Source of the DNA: Spirosoma telluris
GTDB taxonomy: Bacteria > Bacteroidota > Bacteroidia > Cytophagales > Spirosomataceae
Length of the DNA: 64,000 nucleotides
Direction of reading: 5' to 3'
Assembly: GCA_003259005.1 (NCBI GenBank)
Contig: QLII01000001.1
Span: 8,547,001-8,611,000 of the forward strand
Numbering within the stretch: the stretch's first letter is position 1; each line of letters opens with the position of its first letter. The notes under the pieces were generated by a model. The model saw only the letters and a program-made list of their open reading frames with translations, ran no database searches and was not told where the DNA came from. The position numbers and the translations under genes were made by a program. Below are positions 27,967 to 40,682 of the stretch, one piece after another.

Positions 27967-30900
27967 TCGTTTATACGCACGCAAAGGCTGTTGGTTAATA
28001 CCAAATAATAAACTGTTCCCAATTGGCAGCACGGAGCGCACATCGCCCGTTAGCTGAAACCCTGCCTGTTGCTGTGGTATCGCCGAAAAACTCCCCTTTC
28101 CATCGCCCCGCAATAACAAACCATAGTTTGCGTCGGACCGACCGAAGCGCAGTCGAGCCTGGGCCGTATTGCCGCATAGTAGCAGATCTTTCCGACCATC
28201 CTTATCATAATCCAGCGCTGTTAGCGTAAAAACTGGAGCTTCCTGAACGGCTAATGGTAATGGTTTTTCGATTAATTTACCCGTTGATGTACTCAGAAAA
28301 AGGCTGGTTTTTAGTTGATTCGCTATCAATTTATTCGATCCTTCGAGCTGGGCTTCAGTAAAGACATCGGCCAGGGTCGCATTCGAATAACTGTCATAAT
28401 TGGTGAATTTGTGGCGAAGCATACCGAGTTGGTCGAGCAGTTCATCCGGGTGGCGTGGGGATAGCTTTTTCCCTGCACGTATAGGCAAAGAATCGGATCT
28501 ACTTTGCCGTTATTGTCGAAGTCCTTGTAGATCAGCTCAGCAGGTTCCTTATCGCTGGCGCGGCATTGGGTGTTCAAGCCTTGATTACCTACCACCAGAT
28601 CAGGCCGACCGTCGCCGTTGAGATCATCGACCAGTAGTTTGTTCCACCAACCCCGGTATTCTTTTTCGAAAAACGTGCTGGTTTGGTCGGATAGTTTTCC
28701 CCCGCTTCCTAATGCAAGTACAGTTAGGGGCATCCACTCGCCTACAATAACCAGTTCCGGTTTGTGGTCGGTGTTGAGGTCAACCCAGGCGGCATCGGTA
28801 ACCATACCCAATGTGGAGAGCATCGGGGCTAACTGGGCTGTCTGATCCGTGAATTTGCCACGTCCATCATTTATCAGCAGAAAACTCTTAGGCGTTTCGG
28901 GGTAGCGACCTGGCACGACACGCCCCCCTACAAACAAATCAGGGCGTCCGTCTCCGTTGGCATCCGCCACCCGTACACACGCTGTGCTGGTGTTCATGAC
29001 GGGTAAGGCATTGGGGCTTTTGGTGAAATTCCCCTTGCCGTCATTCAGATAAAGCCGATCCTGCAAACGAGGGTCATTGGCCACTAAATCGCCGTAGCCA
29101 CCGCTGCATACGTAAAGGTCCGGGAGGCCGTCAGCATTGGCATCGAAGAAAATGGCGTCGGCATCATTGCTTAGCTTATCCGCGTCAAAAGCAGGCTGTT
29201 CTTTCCGACTGAACTGATTGTTCGCTTGCTGGATGAACAAAGCACCCGCCTGTTCCATACTGCCGCCTGCATACACATCCTCGCGCCCGTCACCGTTTAC
29301 ATCCGCTTTGACCAGACACGGCCCATTAAACGACTGGGCATTGACCAGCAGCGTTTGTCGTTTAAAATCATTGATTTTGTTAATGGGTCTGTAAAGGCAA
29401 TGGGTGATGGGATTTCCTGAAAGAGGGCAGGGGCTGGGCGAGGGGCCTGGAAGGTCGATTGAGCGTTTTTCTCCTGTATTGTCAACAATTGGTCTGTTTT
29501 TACATTGGTCAGCACCTGCTGCTTCCCGGTTGGCCAGACGATGCGAAGTGAATCAACGGAGGAATCTTCGCCTAAGCCAAAATGCAGCCGGGGCGACATG
29601 CTCGACTGATAACCACGTGTTGGCATCTGTTCAAGGTACTGTTGTTTGCCTTTTCGATATAGGGTTACTTTGGTGCCCACGCCCTGTGTGTTCGCCCCTG
29701 CTCCTTCCAGCTTTAGCGTCAGATAGTGATGATGAAGTTCCTTGTTGGCTTCATTCTGAAAAATGAAGGCGGGCTGGTTTGTGTTGTTGACGACAAGATC
29801 CAGATCACCGTCATTATCGAGATCGGCATAGGCGGCTCCCGTACTATTGGAATGCTGGGTGAGTCCCCAGGCTGAGCCAACATTAGTAAACGTAACTTCG
29901 CCAGAAGGATCGCCCCCGCGATTTCGAAACATATAATTCACCACGTTGGAGGACGGTATTTTATGCACGAGTTCCAGAACATCTTCGCGACTGAAATTAG
30001 CAGGCCGGTTTTTCATGTAGTCGGTCATATACTTCAGGAAATCCAGATTCGTATAGTCGCGAACGTAGCCATTGGTAATGTACAGGTCCTTCCATCCGTC
30101 ATTGTCGTAGTCGGCCAATAGGGGAGACCAGCTCCAGTCGGTATTGGAGATACCCGCCAATTGCCCAACTTCGGAGAATAAAGGCGTGGAGCTCTGCCCC
30201 TTGCCCCTGCTTTGAGCTCCCTGCCCCATGCTCCTTCATTAAGCTGAAGCATATTCCGCATGTGCTGGTAATGAAAGCCAGACTGTACGCTAAGGTCAAA
30301 TTTGTCGTAGTTATCAGGCGCCATCAGCAGTTTTTGCCGCCGATTGTCTTCGGGCAGCATATCGAGTGTCAGGATGTCCGGGCGACTGTCGTTGTTCACA
30401 TCGGCCACGTCGTTACCCATCGAAAAATTGGATATATGCCGGATACTGTTTTTTAGTTGGTTGGTAAATATTGGGCCACCAGACCGTTCGCTTAAGTTAT
30501 TGATATAGAGGTAATCAGGTACGCCGTAATCATTGGAGATATACAAATCAGGCCAGCCATCATTATTCAGGTCTGAGACGCCGACCCCAGGCCATAGCTC
30601 AGCACTGAACTGCTCAGACCCGACTGCTCGGTAATGTCGTCAAATCGATTCCCGGTATTCTTCAGCAGTCGAACGCCAATCTCCGGGTTGGGTTGTTTCA
30701 TGATGGCCGCCGTGGCATCGGGGTCAAGTATGGGTAACAGGCGTGGGTTATGATTGAGCAAAAACAGATCGAGGTCGCCATCGCGGTCGTAATCAAAAAA
30801 GCTCGCCTGTGTGCTTTGGCCCGGCCTGTCTAGCCCATATTGAGCGGTTTGTTCAGAGAAACGTGGGATACCCTGCGCATCAGGCCCTTCGTTGATGAAG

Positions 30901-31367
30901 AGTTGTGGGATTCGCTTTTGGGGTGGTAAGCTGCCTGAATAGCAGACAAATAAATCAAGTCGACCATCGCCGTTGACATCGGCCATCGAAACGCCCGTTC
31001 GCCAGGGGCCTTCCCGGCCAGCGACGCCCGCCGTTGCCGTGACATCCGTAAATTTCAGACCACCTTTATTGATGTATAACTGGTTGGGAACCATGTTCCC
31101 ACTGAAGAAAATATCCTCCAGTCCGTCGCCGTTCAGGTCACCAACCGCTACGCCACCACCATTATAGAAGTACTCGTACATGAGCACGTTTGTATTCAGT
31201 CCTTCGGTCAGGTTATTGGAAAAGGTAATTCCGGTTTGCTCGGGCGATAACGAGGTGAAGAGGGGAGGGCCGTCACTACCAGTCGATTCGTTGGACTGTT
31301 CTGACGTTGTGCAGGCAACCGAAGAAACCAGACTGATAAGAATAAACAGACGTGTAATGGTTTTCAC
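27961..31367 (-). CDS. FG-GAP/VCBS repeat lipoprotein with ASPIC/UnbV domain
   Basis: About 1135 residues over at least four frame breaks; for example, the one near 30560 reads YGLGVGVSDLNNDGWPDLYI once a G is added. The N-terminus is a lipoprotein signal (ITRLFILISLVSSVAC). Many integrin-alpha-like repeats carry DxNxDGxxD calcium motifs: VAVGDLNGDGLEDIFFSG, SMADVNGDGRLDLFVC, FFDYDRDGDLDLFLL and DVADVNNDSRPDILTLDM. A central ASPIC/UnbV segment contains GYQSSMSPRLHFGLGEDSSV. More repeats follow to the C-terminus. It is a surface-anchored beta-propeller protein, likely binding polysaccharide or protein. It lies downstream of susCD beyond a terminator. A 48-bp repeat-like insert is present at 30189-30236. 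Confidence 0.85.
30189..30236 (-). repeat. Intergenic-type GGAGC/GGGGCAGG repeat inside the FG-GAP gene
   Basis: On the minus strand, GGAGCATGGGGCAGGGAGCT and following bases resemble the inverted repeat at 55606-55672. It encodes the linker EGAWGRELKAGARGQSS between MLQLN and TPLFSEVGQ, where I expect only a short turn. Confidence 0.5.
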
Positions 31368-31406
31368 GTAATCCGGGTTTTATAGGAAATCAGCTAAAAC
31401 TAAACT

Positions 31407-31442
31407 AAAAAATGCCAGTACCTGTAAGCACTGGCATTTTTT
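31407..31442 (-). terminator. Terminator of the susC-susD operon
   Basis: 13-bp arms AAAAAATGCCAGT (31407-31419) and ACTGGCATTTTTT (31430-31442) with a 10-nt loop, 24 bp after the susD stop. The A/T tails make it active in either direction. Confidence 0.88.
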
Positions 31443-31465
31443 AATCAAAAACCAATTAAGGCATT

Positions 31466-33318
31466 TTATTGGTAACCTGGGTTCTGAATCAGTTTGTTGT
31501 TCCGGTTGATTTCATCCCGGCTGATAGGCAGGAAGTAAATCTTATCATTCCACTTCCGGTTTTCTTTACCCGTGCCCAGGTCCTGCACACTATAAGTATA
31601 GTCGTAGTTTTCTTTGCTATACTTATAGGTCGTGACCGATTTGCCCGGTTTCAGCTTACCCGTGATCGAAATAATCCGTGCTTGCTGGCCAAGTACGGTT
31701 GGCGCGATCATCCATCGGCGAACGTCGTAGAAACGCTGATCTTCCAGGAACATTTCAACGTTTCGCTCATTCTGATAGCGTGCAATCAACGCGGCACCCG
31801 TTTCAGTAACGGCGGGCATACCTACCCGGAAGCGAACGGCGTTGATCCATTTCTTGGCTTCCGCTTCCTGACCCAGCATCAAACAGGTTTCGGCATAGTT
31901 CAGCACGACTTCCGTATAGCGAATCTGGATGGAAGGAATTTCCTGACGGATGTTCTGATCGACAATAGAAACGTCGGTATTGAAAAACTTACGGATGGCG
32001 TAGCCTGTCCAGGTACCGTTCCAGTTTTCGATCGTGCTGTTACGTGTATCTAAACCCGAAAACTTGGTTGGGTTGGCTGATGTGCCCACTTCATATTCGC
32101 CCATCTGAATCTGACCAGCGGGATCGATACCGGCACCATCGGGTGTGCGGGGTTTCCACTGCGCACCATCGTACAGGATCGAGGCATAGAAGCGGGGATC
32201 GCGGTTTTCGTAGGGAGCAGCGGCATGGGCTGGATTTTTCCAGTCGAATTTGGTGCCATCCATCATCTCGTAGTTATCCACCATTTGCTGGGTCGGTTCA
32301 CTGGAAGTCCAGCCGTGATATCCGTTGGGCTGGTTGTTACGTGGGAACCAGGAGCCCCAGTCGTCATTAGATGCACGAATGTAGTATTTGAGGAAAATAC
32401 CATCGGTTTCACCACCGTTCTGCGACAGAGACAGGTTAATATAGTTCTGTTGCCCTTCTGCAGGCGTAACGGGAGCCGACAGGTTCAGTTTGTAACCGTA
32501 GAGATTCAGATCCATAACGGCTTTTGCTGCATCCTGGGCTTTTTTCCAGCGGGCCATTCGGTCGCCACTCACGTAACCCAGCAGTTCAGGATTGGCGAAA
32601 CCGGCGATGACACTCGACTTGGCTTTTGCCGTTGGGATGTCGTGCAGATCACTAGCGGCATACAATAATACCCGTGCTTTGAGGCCATCGAAGCGCCCAT
32701 CGTTGCCCGTCCAGCGGCCATGCTACGTCCTTTCAGCAGCGCAGAGGCCGAATCCAGATCCGTAACAATGGCATTGACGCATTCTTCATACGTGTTACGG
32801 GCAACGGTGAAATCTGGTTCATCCAGTGTGTAGGGCGTTTTGATAATGGGAATAGCCCCATAATAACGCAGCAACTGGTTGTAGAAGTAGGCACGCATAA
32901 AATACATTTCACCGCGCATCCGTCCCGCCAGGTCTCCACTATTATCAAACGTAGGCTTCGCTAATTTCGACAGTGCAATGTTTGCGGAGCGAATTCGGGC
33001 ATACATCTCCTGCCATTCCATTGTAGATTTAATCGTACCCGTGTTAGATGGGCTAACGTTTGCTTCATTTACGTCCTGTTTGCCGAAGCTATACAGGGCG
33101 TTATCGGTCTGGCAGTCAAAACTCATCTGATCCAGTAGACCATCCCGAATACCGTTGTATACATCCGTTACAAAAGCTTCGGAAAGGGAGCGGTCGGACC
33201 AGACAGCGTCGCCTGACACCTTATCAAGCGGTTTCGTATTAAGGAAATCGGTGTTACAGGCGATCATCGTTGTGCCTAACAATAGGCTAAACGATAGACA
33301 CTTTGCTATATAATTCAT
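31466..33318 (-). CDS. SusD/RagB-family nutrient-binding outer-membrane lipoprotein
   Basis: About 618 residues. The lipoprotein signal is MNYIAKCLSFSLLLGTTMIA, followed by Cys 21. The N-terminal SusD-like region reads FLNTKPLDKVSGDAVWSD; RMRGEMYFMRAYFYNQLLRY is the diagnostic TPR helix of the family. A missing C (near 32680) splits the frame; repaired, it gives MALKARVLLYAASDLHD. The C-terminal domain has YTEVVLNYAETCLMLGQEAE, FLEDQRFYDVRRWMI and the terminal YFLPISRDEINRNNKLIQNP ending GYQ. It forms the lid of the SusC channel and captures glycans or other oligomers at the cell surface. The gene starts 19 bp after susC. Confidence 0.93.
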
Positions 33319-33336
33319 ACTAGTCTAATTAATCAT

Positions 33337-36300
33337 TTAGAAACTAACTGTTACACCCGTGTTAATAACCCGCGCTTGTGGGTAATACTGGCCACCACTG
33401 TTGGTCGACTCGGGATCGAATATACCTTTCATGGCAGGTGCATAGGTTGCCAGGTTCAGCCCGTTTACATATACCCGCAGGTTGTTCAGCCCAATTTTAC
33501 TCCCTATAGTACTTGGCAGGGTGTAGCCCAGCTCCAGGTTTTTCAGGCGTAAATAGTCTGTGCTTCTTAGCCAATAGGTGGTACCGTTGGAGAAGTACTG
33601 GTTACTACGATCCACAATTCGTGGATCAACCGTGCTTGGATTATCCACCGTCCAGCGGTGATCGTAGCTGTATTGTAGGAAGTTGCCAATGGTGCCCGAT
33701 TCCGTTTGCAGGAAGATCTGGCCACCAGTCGAACCCTGGAGCAGAATGCTAAGGTCGAAGTTTTTATACCGGACACTCGCATTCAAACCACCTTGAAAAC
33801 GAGGCTGGTTGTTACGGTCGGCCCGCACACGGTCGTCGCCATTGATCTTGCCATCGCCGTTGATATCCTTCAGCTTCATGTCACCAGGCCGTAATAAGCT
33901 AGCACCTACACCGCTGTAATCCAGTTTGTTGGCATCTATATCGGCTTGTGTACTGAAAATGCCGTCGTACTGATACATGAGCGTACCATTGGCATTGTTC
34001 GGGTTATTCACATCAGTTGGAATGGGTTTACCGTCGAACGCTGCCACTCGGGTGCACCGGGTGTTTCGTCCCAGAACGTAATGGTGTTTTTGGCATATCC
34101 ACCATTCACGCTCACGCTGTATTTGAAGTCGCCTGCCTGACCATTGTAGCCAACCCGGAATTCGTAACCCTTGTTGGTAACTTTACCAATGTTGGTAGCC
34201 GGTAAGGTGGCACCCGTCGTTTGCGGAATCGACGCACTCTTACGCCATAGGATGTTCGAGCGTTTGTTCTGGAATACGTCGAACTCGAAGAATACTTTAC
34301 CGTTGAATAATGAACCCTCTAAACCAATATCTGAGTTGTTGGCTACTTCCCAGGTGAGGGAGGTATTGGGTACACCATTTTCATAAAGCGTCTGTGCTAC
34401 TTGCCCATTGATTACATAGCCCCAGTTTGCGTTGGCCCGGTCGCCATAAGCGTAGGTAGGCAGGTAATCATACTCTCGCAAGGTATTGTTGAAATACACC
34501 TGGTCGTTACCCAACTGTCCCCAGGATGCCCGCAGTTTCAGCGAGCTAACGGCTGCAGGGCTTTCTTGAAGAAATCTTCTTCGGAGATACGCCAGCCCGC
34601 CGTTACACCGGGAAGAACCCCCACCGGCTAGAAGCCGGGAACATATATGAACCATCATAACGCCACAGAAATTCAGCCAGATATTTCTCTTTGTAATTGT
34701 AGGCAGCCCGACCAAAGTAACTCATACGAGCCCGTTGCCAGATTGGTGTTTGGCTAGGATCATTAGTAGCAACCTGCTGCGAACTCCCTCCTGCAAACAG
34801 CTGGTCAATAGCCGTCGAGTTGAAGTACTGGCGGAAACCCCGGAAACCGTTCGAATTAGACTGTTCCTTCGTGATACCGGCCAGCAGCGTAATGGCATGA
34901 TTTGCGCCGAAGGTATGATCGTAGGACAAAATGCCAGATAGCAACGAGTTAAACTGATCATTCGTGTACTGGTTAAGCGTTGCCTGAGCTGGACCTTTCT
35001 GTACACGCTGGAGAAGGGGTTCCTTCGTTGTTGGGTCATAAGACGTATAATCCCAGCTATACACGAACCAGGGGGTCTGCCACCGTTTACCTTGCTGAAT
35101 GTATTTATCTAACGCGACACTACCGGTTAACTTTAGGCCCGGAATCCAGGGGTTCGTGATGTTTATGCTGGCATTGCTTTGCACATAATACCGAGTATCT
35201 TTGTCATAACCGGTAGCACTAGTCGTAACAAGTACGGGCTGCTGGCCATTCTCGATATCAGGAGCGGGTAAGCCATTGGGCCAGAAAGCAGGCTTGTTCG
35301 GATACCCCGTGCCAGCATCCGAAAAATAGATCCTGCATCAACCGTTGGGTAAAACCGGTTTTCCTGACGTCCAACCACGCCCGTCACTATATTGATGTAT
35401 TTACTTACTTTGGCATCCAGATTCAGACGGAAGTCATACTGCTTATAGCCCGTAGCCGCATTTTTGTAATAAGCATCCTGATTCTGGTAGTTAACTGAGG
35501 TCAGGTACTTGATGTTTTCCGAACCACCCACCAACTGCAACGTATGCCGAACCTGAGGTGACCAGGTTTTCAGTGCCGCGCCAAACCAATCAGTGTTAGG
35601 GTGACCCCAGGGGTCTGAACCATCATTGAACTTCTTAATATCATCCGGAGTGAAAGCGGCTTTGGCAATAGAGCCATTGTCAGGCCGGGTGTAGCTACCT
35701 GTGGCATTGAACGCAGCATTGGCATCTTTCCAATACTGTGCAGGCAGGTTATACAGGTTAATTTCGTTATTCAATTGAGCATATTCAGCCGCCGATGCCA
35801 TCTTGGGAACGACGGTTGGCTGACTAAAGCCCTGGTTGAAGCTGTAGGAAACCTCCGGTTTACCGCTTTTACCCCGTTTAGTCGTTACCAGAATTACCCC
35901 GTTGGCCGCCCGTGAGCCATAAATGGCTGCCGAGGCATCTTTCAGAACAGACATGCTTTCAATATCCGCCGGGTTTAGGCGGTCAATACCTCCAGCACGG
36001 GCTGGTACACCGTCGATAACGATCAGCGCGTCGTTGTTACCCAGTGTATTGGAGCCCCGGATACGAATAGTAGCCCCATCCGCTCCCGGCTCACCACTTT
36101 TATTTGTGGCAATTACACCTGGCATCCGACCTGCAATGGAATTACTCAGGTTCATCGCTGGTGACTTAACCAGATCGGTACCTTTTACGGTAGCAACGGC
36201 ACCCGTTACGGTTTCTTTCTTTTGCTCACCGTAACCTACTACAACGACTTCATTCAACATTTTGTCGTCAGACTCGAGTGTAACGTTAAGCGAACTTCGG

Positions 36301-36638
36301 CCAGCTACTGCGATTTCCTGGCTAAGATAGCCGATGTAGGAAAACACTAATGTTTCAGTCCCCTTGGACAAATTCAGGGTGTAACCGCCATCGGCAGACG
36401 TGACCGTACCGGTGGTAGTGCCTTTTACCAAGATACTGACGCCCGGCAGGGCCAGGCCTTGCGCATCGATGACTTTGCCCGTTAATTTAGATTGGGCAAA
36501 AGCGCCAATCGAGCAAAGTAGACTGAACAGAAAAAGGGAACAAAACACAATTTGCCTGGGTCGAATCGTGTTGATTGGGAAGCTTCCCACACGTAAGTGG
36601 TTTCTCCTCCAATAGGTAGATGGTTCTTGCATAAGCAT
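33337..36638 (-). CDS. SusC/RagA-family TonB-linked outer-membrane transporter
   Basis: About 1100 residues. Four undercalls break the frame (near 34050, 34575, 34615 and 35320). After a signal peptide (FCSLFLFSLLCSIGAFAQ) comes the carboxypeptidase-like domain (KLTGKVIDAQGLALPGVSIL), the TonB box region (MLNEVVVVGYGEQKKETVTG), then the plug (GRMPGVIATNKSGEPGADGA, IRIRGSNTLGNNDALIVIDG, SVLKDASAAIYGSRAANGVI). The rest is a 22-strand barrel; the C-terminus is QARVINTGVTVSF with a terminal Phe. It imports large nutrients with SusD, powered by TonB-ExbBD. The start at 36638 (or 36632) gives an unusually long N-region. Two 13-bp repeats 21 bp apart lie upstream. Confidence 0.94.
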
Positions 36639-36699
36639 GATGGTTAAACTTGTGGTAACATCTATCTAAAGGCAATTGCTCAGGCGTTTATACTTAGCA

Positions 36700-36733
36700 T
36701 TTTTTACCCTATATCTCCTCTTTTTTACCCTAT
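36700..36733. promoter_or_regulatory. Two direct repeats TTTTTTACCCTAT, 21 bp apart, upstream of susC
   Basis: Identical 13-mers start at 36700 and 36721, two helical turns apart, within the 300-bp AT-rich spacer between recG (ending 36942) and the susC start (36638). Their same-face spacing suggests a dimeric regulator site. No clear -33/-7 pair was identified nearby. The remainder of the spacer (36734-36941) shows nothing else. Confidence 0.45.
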
Positions 36734-36941
36734 TTTTAATATTTTATTAGTTTTTTAGGATAATTTTATTGAATTAACTTAAGATTTTCGCTTTATAAAA
36801 CAATTCGGAATGAGTAGGTCAATTAAGTTGTTTTTACTCTTTTATAGTATAAATACTTAGCCTTCTCAGGATGAGAATAGATAGCATATTACGGGCTTCT
36901 CGTCTATGGAAGCTTCACACTATCTTTTTTTCTTGTAAATT

Positions 36942-39047
36942 TCAGGAAATCCGTCCCCAGTTGTTTTCAGTCTGTTTCAGCCCGTCTACATGATTTCGAA
37001 TGGGTGCATGCTGGGGTAGCACAAGCTCAGGGTCTTCATTTAAAATGGCTTGGGCAGACTCGCGGGCAGCTGCGAGAATAGCACCATCTTTGGCTAAGTC
37101 GGCAATCATTAGGTCCATTACCCCACTTTGCTGGGTGCCGGTCAGGTCGCCGGGGCCGCGTAATTGGAGATCAACGTCGGCAATTTCGAACCCGTTATTG
37201 GTCCGTACCATCGTTTCGAGTCGCGTGCGGGTGTCGCTACTGAGTTTATAACCTGTCATCATCACGCAATACGACTGCTCAGCTCCCCGTCCAACCCGGC
37301 CCCGTAGCTGGTGCAACTGCGAAAGTCCAAACCGCTCGGCACTTTCAATGACCATGACGCTGGCGTTAGGGACATTGACGCCTACTTCAATAACGGTAGT
37401 CGCCACCAGAATCTGGGTTTCCTGCTTCAAAAACCGCTTCATCTCATCATCTTTTTCGTAGGGGAGCATTTTGCCGTGCAGCATGCCCACTTCATATTTA
37501 GGACGAGGGAAAGCTCGCTGCATGCTCTCAAAACCATCCATCAGGTCTTTATAATCGAGCTTTTCTGATTCTTCGATCAGTGGATACACAACATACACCT
37601 GCCGACCCAGTTCGATCTGTTGCCGCATAAATCCGAATACTTCGGAGCGATGTTTGTCGTATTTATGAACGGTTTTGATAGGCTTACGACCTTTGGGTAA
37701 TTCATCAATGATCGACACATCGAGATTGCCATACAGTGTCATGGCTAGTGTTCGCGGAATAGGCGTAGCCGTCATGACTAAAATATGGGGGGAACCACTT
37801 CATTTTTACGCCAGAGTTTGGCCCGCTGTGCTACGCCAAAGCGATGCTGCTCGTCAATGATACACAAACCAAGATTTTTGTATTGAACGGCGTCTTCGAG
37901 GAGAGCATGGGTACCCACCAGAACGTGCATCTTACCTGATTGCAGTTCCTCATGCAGGATTACCCGGCGCTTTTTATTGGTTGATCCGGTTAGGATACCC
38001 AGGTTCAGCCCCATGGCATCGGCGAAAGGCTTAAGGCCGTTGTAGTGCTGATCGGCGAGGATTTCGGTTGGGGCCATCAGGCAGGCTTGTGCGCCGTTTC
38101 CAATAGCCAGTAGGCAGGCAATGAAGGCCACAATCGTTTTTCCACTGCCTACATCGCCCTGCAAAAGTCGGTTCATCTGCTTGCCCGTCAGAAAATCGGC
38201 ATAGATTTCTTTGATAACCCGCTGCTGGGCACCGGTCAATTCAAAGGGTAGCAGTTCGTTATAGAAGTGCTTCATCAGCGATGTATCCCGGAAAACCTGA
38301 CCAGGGAATTCCTCTTTCTGAATGAGCTTATTCTTAATCAGGCGTAGCTGATTATAGAACAACTCTTCAAATTTCAGTCGCCGTTGCGCCTGTTTCAGCC
38401 AGCCTTGATTTTTGGGCAGGTGAATATTCCACATGGCCTCCCGCTTACCAACAAGCCGAAATTGCTGGATAAGCGAGTCAGGCAGGGTTTCACGAATATG
38501 TGGCCAGGAAAGCTCAAGTAATATCCGCATCACTTTGCCCAGCACTTTACTGTCGAGGTGGCGTTTGCGGAGTTTTTCGGTAAGGTTATATACCGAAAAA
38601 AGCCAGGCTCCTGCTCGGGTGCAGTACTCGTATTTTCCAGTTCCGGGTGAATGATACTGAACTGTCCGTTGAACGACTGGGGTTTGCCATAGGCAATGTA
38701 CTCGCCGTCGCGCCGGAGGATTTTCTCGATATAGGTGATACCCTGAAACCAGACCAGACTAAGCGAGCCAGTACCGTCTGTAAACGTAGCAACCAGGCGT
38801 TTTTTAGGCCCTCACCCTCCAGGTACCAGTCGCGGAGACGCCCACGTATTTGTGCTGAGGGCATGGAGTCCATCAGTTCGCTGATGGTATAAAAGCGGGA
38901 GCGGTCGTCGTAACGAAAAGGATAATATTGAATCAGGTCGCCGTAGGTGAACAGGTTCAACTCTTTATTGAGCAGTTCCGTGCGTTGCGGCCCTAACCCT
39001 TTCAGGTAAAGTAGCGGTGTATCGAAAAAAGTAGCTCGTTCGGTCAT
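36942..39047 (-). CDS. recG: ATP-dependent DNA helicase RecG
   Basis: About 702 residues, normal for RecG, once frame breaks near 37776, 38560 and 38810 are read through. It remodels stalled forks and branched DNA. The wedge/OB region is at the N-terminus (LLYLKGLGPQRTELLNKELN, YYPFRYDDR). Helicase motifs appear in order: LTGAQQRVIKEI (Q-like), LLQGDVGSGKTIVA (Walker A), MAPTEILADQHYN (Ia), GTHALLEDAV (Ib), CIIDEQHRFGVAQR (DExQ box II) and MTATPIPRTLAMTLYG (III). In the second RecA-like domain, VATTVIEVGVNVPNASVMVI and QLHQLRGRVGRG form motifs V and VI. The C-terminal RecG wedge-lock segment includes LRGPGDLTGTQQSG. It starts at the ATG at 39047. Confidence 0.93.
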
Positions 39048-39133
39048 AACAGACCTGGTAAATCCCTGTTTTTGGTCAGGATTTGACCAAAAATACGCAT
39101 TTCTGGTGAAAATGGTGTAGTTGGTGAAATGGG

Positions 39134-39218
39134 TGGAGTAAGTGGAGTAAGTGTAGTAGGTGGAGTCAGTCCGACTAACTGCACTTACTCCACCACTCCA
39201 CCTACTGCACTTACTTCA
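39134..39218. repeat. GGTGGAGTAAGTG repeat cluster, imperfect inverted repeat
   Basis: Several copies of GTGGAGTAAGTG-like words on the left face their reverse complements (CACTTACTCCAC) on the right. The cluster lies between the DUF5723-type gene and recG, and overlaps the last codon of the former. Confidence 0.55.
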
Positions 39219-40637
39219 CTCTTCTTCAATTCGTCCAATACCAAAGGCAATGCCAGCGTAAATATCTAACCCGCGTGGGTGGATACCGTTGGATTTTGTG
39301 CCGAGCAATCCCAGTAGATTATCAGTCCCTAACCAGCCCGGTCCTACCCGTATAGATGCCCCTGCGGTCAGTCCGCCATTCAGGTAGGCAACGGGAACGG
39401 CTAAACTGAGCCAGCGTACATCGTAGCGAGGAGTGACTGCCAGAATAGAGGGCTGATGAATAGCTGTTGCCTGCGCTGACCGCATATCCTGCAAATAGGT
39501 AAGGTTTATACCGAAGCCGCCAGGAAGTTGATAGTCGGCTGTTAGGTTTAGCGATGTTGGCAAACCTGCCCTGAAGGTATTGTTATCAGGTGTTCGTCCC
39601 GTGTTTAACTTATTCTGAATAACCTCGATAATAGAACTGGTTCCATTGAGGTTATTGAAATCACTACTTCTAAATTTTACTGGGTTCGCACCGATATCGG
39701 TATACTTATATTCCTGTCCCTGATACGTTAACCCGCCAATGTCCGTAAGGGCAATACCCAATTGTAAGGCCGGACTTTCTGGATCGTATTGATCCATGTA
39801 CGTCAGACCGAGATCAAAGCCGAATCCCCGACCAGGTGCGGATGAACTAAACAGCGTTGAGGGCGTCAGACTGCGATTTTGAAGGAAGGTCGTGTAGGCA
39901 AAGGTTGCATCTAGCTTATTGACTTCCAAAAGGGCACTATTTACATTGGCAGGGTCCTGTACAATACGATAGTTCATCCCTCGATTAATTAACTGCTGAG
40001 CATTGTACCCCAGTAAAAATTTTGCCGTGCCCCAAGCAGGAGTTTCCGGCCATCTCCCTCCATAATAGTTCCAGCATAGGTAAGCCCCAGCTCAGCATAC
40101 GTATTAGTATTGGCGTTGAATTTATTGTCGTTACTAGGAATACTGTACAAAGCTCCATCGTTTAAACTGGCCCGCAGGGCCGAAAGTAGGTTCTCGGAGG
40201 CCCCAACTACTTGGGCAACAGCTCTAAAGCGGGTTGTTATGGCAAATGCCCCCCGCTACCTGCTCGTACCAGAAGCGATGGGCCGCGAACTTCCCCCAGA
40301 CTGTCCCATTTTTAGCTTTGCCGTTCAGGGTTTCCTGTGTGTAGGATTGATCGAATTTGATGGTACCATTTGCATTTTTATATTGGGAAGGAACTGTGCC
40401 TGAAATCAGACTTAGTAACGAAAAGGGAGCCTGATACCGGACATAATTATTATCAACATGCCCATTGCCCGTAAAAACGTTCAGGTAAAATTTAGAAGGG
40501 GAGTCGGCCGCTAAAGCCGGATTAATGTAGAGTCGGTTTGTTCCTCCGTAGCGACTGGTTGAAATGCCGAGAAGATTTTGGGTAAAACCTGTCGTTGCTG
40601 TTAGTAAAAACAGCCCCCAATTGAGCAAATACTTCAT
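39216..40637 (-). CDS. DUF5723-like outer-membrane protein
   Basis: About 475 residues. The ATG at 40637 gives a signal peptide (MKYLLNWGLFLLTATTGFTQ). The mature start NLLGISTSRYGGTNRLYINP is the diagnostic opening of this family. A G undercall near 40240-40250 breaks the frame; repaired, it reads VAGGAFAITTRFRAVAQVVG. The body is rich in beta strands, for example FGINLTYLQDMRSAQATAIH and LDIYAGIAFGIGRIEEE at the end, and is probably an outer-membrane barrel. A second break occurs near 40000. Function unknown; the gene is upstream of recG on the same strand with a repeat cluster between them. Confidence 0.8.
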
Positions 40638-40682
40638 GTAGTGAATAAACGAATGGAAAAGCGTTCTACAAATGAAACGCAA

